The notes under the pieces: model-generated | The model's database searches: none | What the model saw: only the letters and a program-made list of their open reading frames with translations | What the model was told of the DNA's origin: nothing | Made by a program: the position numbers and the translations under genes | Assembly: GCF_900111965.1 (NCBI RefSeq) | Contig: NZ_FOJT01000004.1 | Coordinates: 310,001 to 374,000, forward strand | Reading direction: 5' to 3' | Length of the DNA stretch: 64,000 bases | From: Flavobacterium swingsii | GTDB lineage: Bacteria > Bacteroidota > Bacteroidia > Flavobacteriales > Flavobacteriaceae | Shown: positions 61,991 through 64,000 of the stretch, piece by piece | Layout of the letters: each line of letters starts with the position of its first letter | How positions within the stretch are numbered: position 1 is the first letter of the stretch

Positions 61991-61998
61991 CAAATATA
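61991..61998 (-). promoter_or_regulatory. -7 element (TATATTTG) of the aminotransferase gene
   Basis: A perfect TAnnTTTG match on the minus strand, 28 bp before the start, just downstream of the desaturase terminator. Confidence 0.5.
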
Positions 61999-62004
61999 TA
62001 AAAA

Positions 62005-62024
62005 AAGACGCACAATGGCGTCTT
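62005..62024 (-). terminator. Terminator of the fatty acid desaturase gene
   Basis: 7-bp GC-rich arms (62005-62011 and 62018-62024), 6-nt loop, T run on the minus strand; 6 bp after the desaturase stop. Confidence 0.8.
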
Positions 62025-62029
62025 AAGTA

Positions 62030-63127
62030 TTATGCAAATTGGGGTTTTTGTCCCAAATCTTTTAAATGACGAAAGTGAGCCAAAACAGCGCTTGTCATTG
62101 TTTTGTATTCGTGATATGGTAATTCACATTCTTGTGCAGTTTGTTTTACAATTTCTGCAATTTTGCCATAATGAACATGGCTAATGTGTGGAAAAATGTG
62201 GTGTTCTATCTGATGGTTCAAGCCGCCTGTGTACCAGTTTACAATCCAGTTTTTTGGAGCAAAATTTACGGTAGTAAATAATTGGTGTATCGCCCAGGTG
62301 TTTTCTATTTCACCTTCTTCGTTAGGATTTGGGTTTGTAGTATCATCTATAATATGTGCTAGTTGAAAAACGATACTTAATATGAGTCCAGCAGTATAAT
62401 GCATTACGGTAAATCCTATTAAAACTTTCCACCAAGTAATTCCCAATACAAGCGGTGTTACAATCCAGAATCCAAAATAAACTATTTTAGAAATGACTAA
62501 TCCTGTCCATAAATTAGTAGGGTTTGGTTCATCACCGTAAGATAATTTTCTTTTTAAGTACCCCCCCATTTGTTTAAAATCGGTAGTCAAACACCAGTTG
62601 AAGGTTAGTAATCCGTAAAGAAAAACAGAATAATAATGTTGAAAAGCATGAAATTTGTACCATGTTGCTTCTTTAGTAAAACGAATAACACGTCCTGCAT
62701 CTAAATCTTCGTCGTGACCAGGAATATTAGTGTAAGTATGGTGCAAAACATTGTGCTGTACTTGCCAGTTGTAAACATTTCCTGCTAAAATATAAATGCT
62801 TCCACCCATGATTTTGTTTAGCCATGTTTTCGAAGAGTAAGAACCGTGATTTCCGTCATGCATCACATTCATTCCTACGCCAGCCATTCCGATTCCTATG
62901 ACTATAGAGGATAAGAAATAAGCCCAAAAAGGCATATTAGTAAAATAAAGAATTGCAAAAAACGGTAAGAAAAACAAAGAAAACATAATTACAGTTTTTA
63001 GGTGTAGTTTCCAGTTTCCAGTTTTTTGAATATTATTGTCTTTAAAATAAGAGTTAACACGAGAATTTAAAGTTCTAAAGAACTTCATCGAATCGTTACG
63101 GGCAAATGTTGGGGCTGTTGTATTCAT
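62030..63127 (-). CDS. Fatty acid desaturase (acyl-lipid/acyl-CoA front-end type)
   Basis: A 365-residue integral membrane di-iron enzyme. Four transmembrane helices and the three histidine boxes: MHDGNHGSY (HxxxH), WQVQHNVLHHTYT (HxxxHH) and NHQIEHHIFPHISHVHY (QxxHH, the front-end desaturase signature). It introduces a double bond into membrane acyl chains, and would act in membrane-fluidity control. The -7 element TACCTTTG (63154-63147, minus) lies upstream. No cytochrome b5 domain is fused. Confidence 0.88.
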   Translation of the reverse strand: MNTTAPTFARNDSMKFFRTLNSRVNSYFKDNNIQKTGNWKLHLKTVIMFSLFFLPFFAILYFTNMPFWAYFLSSIVIGIGMAGVGMNVMHDGNHGSYSSKTWLNKIMGGSIYILAGNVYNWQVQHNVLHHTYTNIPGHDEDLDAGRVIRFTKEATWYKFHAFQHYYSVFLYGLLTFNWCLTTDFKQMGGYLKRKLSYGDEPNPTNLWTGLVISKIVYFGFWIVTPLVLGITWWKVLIGFTVMHYTAGLILSIVFQLAHIIDDTTNPNPNEEGEIENTWAIHQLFTTVNFAPKNWIVNWYTGGLNHQIEHHIFPHISHVHYGKIAEIVKQTAQECELPYHEYKTMTSAVLAHFRHLKDLGQKPQFA

Positions 63128-63146
63128 AATAGTAATGTATAATTTG

Positions 63147-63154
63147 CAAAGGTA
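63147..63154 (-). promoter_or_regulatory. -7 element (TACCTTTG) of the desaturase gene
   Basis: A perfect TAnnTTTG match on the minus strand, 19 bp before the start codon. Confidence 0.55.
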
Positions 63155-63210
63155 ATTATTAAAAAACTTTAATAGTTAAAATTGAGATAAATATTTCGAT
63201 TGTAAAGTAT

Positions 63211-63218
63211 TACTTTTG
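63211..63218 (+). promoter_or_regulatory. -7 element (TACTTTTG) of rsmG
   Basis: A perfect TAnnTTTG match 14 bp before the rsmG start; no well-spaced -33 TTG. Confidence 0.5.
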
Positions 63219-63232
63219 TTAAAAAAATAAGA

Positions 63233-63862
63233 ATGAAAGAGATTTTGAAACATTTCCCTGATTTAACAGACACTCAAATTAGTCAATTTGAAAAACTAGA
63301 AGCCTTATATCAGGATTGGAATGCAAAAATTAACGTTATTTCTCGTAAAGATATCGACGAATTATATACTAAACACGTTTTGCATTCTTTGGCTATTGCC
63401 AAAATTCAAAAATTTGAGCCAGGAACTTACATTCTCGATGTTGGAACAGGTGGTGGTTTTCCAGGAATTCCGTTAGCGATTTTGTTTCCAGAAACCCGTT
63501 TTTATTTGATAGATGTTATTCTAAAAAAAATAAAAGTGGTTCAGGCTGTTGCCGAAGCGTTAGAACTTAAAAACGTAAAAGCAGAACAAATTCGTGCCGA
63601 AAACGTAAAAGGAGATTTCGATTTTATAGTAAGTCGTGCCGTAACAAATATGCCGGATTTTGTTTCTTGGATAAAAGACAAAATCAAAAAAACTAACAAA
63701 CACGAACTAAAAAATGGAATTTTGTATTTAAAAGGTGGCGACTTGACGGAAGAACTACAAGATTTCCCTAAAGCCACGGAATATAATATCTCAGCATTTT
63801 TTGAAGATGAATTTTTCGAAACTAAGAAAGTAGTTCACGTACCGTTGAAGTATAAAGTATAA
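63233..63862 (+). CDS. rsmG: 16S rRNA (guanine527-N7)-methyltransferase RsmG
   Basis: A 209-residue SAM-dependent methyltransferase. DWNAKINVISRKDIDELYTKHVLHSL at the N-terminus, SAM loop LDVGTGGGFPGIPLAI (about 73-88), KKIKVVQAVAEAL, and the catalytic-region VSRAVTNMPDFVSW. It has normal length for RsmG. Divergent from the desaturase gene and convergent with the T9SS cargo gene, with a bidirectional terminator in between. Confidence 0.93.
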   Translation: MKEILKHFPDLTDTQISQFEKLEALYQDWNAKINVISRKDIDELYTKHVLHSLAIAKIQKFEPGTYILDVGTGGGFPGIPLAILFPETRFYLIDVILKKIKVVQAVAEALELKNVKAEQIRAENVKGDFDFIVSRAVTNMPDFVSWIKDKIKKTNKHELKNGILYLKGGDLTEELQDFPKATEYNISAFFEDEFFETKKVVHVPLKYKV

Positions 63863-63864
63863 AC

Positions 63865-63893
63865 AAAAAGCTCCGAAAATCTCGGAGCTTTTT
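63865..63893. terminator. Bidirectional terminator after rsmG
   Basis: Perfect 12-bp arms (63865-63876 and 63882-63893), 5-nt loop, A run on one side and T run on the other, between convergent genes. Confidence 0.88.
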
Positions 63894-63903
63894 TGTTTAA
63901 AAT

Positions 63904-64000
63904 CTATTGTTTTATAATTTGTTTCACGGTTCTATTACTATCGTTTTCTAAGATTAAAAAATAAGAACCTTGCGATAAGTTTGAAATGTCTATTTGCAGA
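63904..64000 (-). CDS. C-terminal end of a T9SS cargo protein (type A sorting domain)
   Basis: Only the last 31 codons are in the window, running off its right end on the minus strand. They read IDISNLSQGSYFLILENDSNRTVKQIIKQ, which is the end of a type A type IX secretion C-terminal sorting domain: the L-x-x-G-x-Y turn, a strand, then a basic final strand V-K-Q-I-I-K. The cargo itself lies outside the window. Confidence 0.8.
   Translation of the reverse strand, partial: LQIDISNLSQGSYFLILENDSNRTVKQIIKQ

Noticed and set aside
1..64000. CRISPR arrays, insertion sequences, prophage or integrated element
   Set aside because: No spaced identical repeats of CRISPR size, no transposase or integrase frame, and no long terminal inverted repeats were seen; both tRNA genes have ordinary flanks with no partial tRNA copy nearby.

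Overview
The window is a continuous stretch of chromosome from a low-GC member of the Flavobacteriia, most likely a Flavobacterium or close relative. Evidence for this: promoters carry the Bacteroidota -7 element TAnnTTTG instead of a sigma70 -10 box; Shine-Dalgarno sequences are scarce; and the gene content is typical (alternative complex III, S46 dipeptidyl-peptidase, a type IX secretion C-terminal sorting domain, SusC-style TonB receptor, DUF2797, YwqK-like proteins). No phage, transposon, CRISPR array or rRNA is visible. The content is mostly core genome, with a few orphan genes.

Layout. (1) 1-12.4 kb is a phosphate-starvation island: a surface lipoprotein and a TonB-dependent receptor on the minus strand, then on the plus strand phoB-phoR, an OprO/P-type porin, pstS, pstC, pstA, pstB and phoU. 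Three promoters here (lipoprotein, TonB receptor, porin-pst) share one architecture: degenerate TAACA heptamers repeated every 11 bp, ending exactly 8 bp before the -7 element. I propose this as the Pho box of this lineage. (2) 12.4-16.5 kb holds a MurG-like glycosyltransferase, an LpxH-like phosphoesterase, trmB, a LysE-type exporter, an alkyltransferase-like protein without the acceptor cysteine, and a SPOR protein. (3) 16.5-28.2 kb is the respiratory operon actABCDEF-coxB-coxA, running from a clear promoter to a clear terminator. It encodes alternative complex III and the two core subunits of its partner heme-copper oxidase; three subunits carry His-rich tails or inserts. (4) 28.2-41.7 kb is a mixed envelope and metabolism section: a beta-barrel protein, a PAP2-like membrane protein, an OmpA/PD40 protein, a GH3-like protein, DUF2797, an orphan with a possible nuclease-like motif, AsmA, SppA, an HPPK-deoxynucleoside kinase fusion, TrmH and DUF1573. 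(5) 41.7-45.8 kb has mutS, tRNA-Gly(GCC), tRNA-Leu(UAA), a DUF1508 protein and a small alanine-rich lipoprotein. (6) 45.9-55.4 kb has an S46 peptidase, kdtA, a sugar aminotransferase, galE, an EamA transporter, fabD and an unknown 542-residue membrane protein. (7) 55.4-60.7 kb has a seven-gene redox/stress operon (pirin, GNAT, two OsmC proteins, a three-cysteine ferredoxin, SRPBCC, flavin reductase). Behind it lies a Crp/Fnr-family regulator, itself downstream of purT, a 51-residue Cys-rich lipoprotein and a DUF6370 protein. A near-perfect palindrome centred about 41 bp upstream of the inferred transcription start of the redox operon is a candidate site for that regulator. (8) 60.7-64 kb has an aminotransferase, a fatty acid desaturase, rsmG and the last residues of a T9SS cargo protein.

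Structure that genes do not explain includes short tandem repeats (7, 16 or 20 bp periods) just in front of start codons, two of which (phoU and actC) use the same 7-bp unit. There is also a degenerate intergenic element near 45.3 kb. All homology calls come from reading the sequence; no database was searched.
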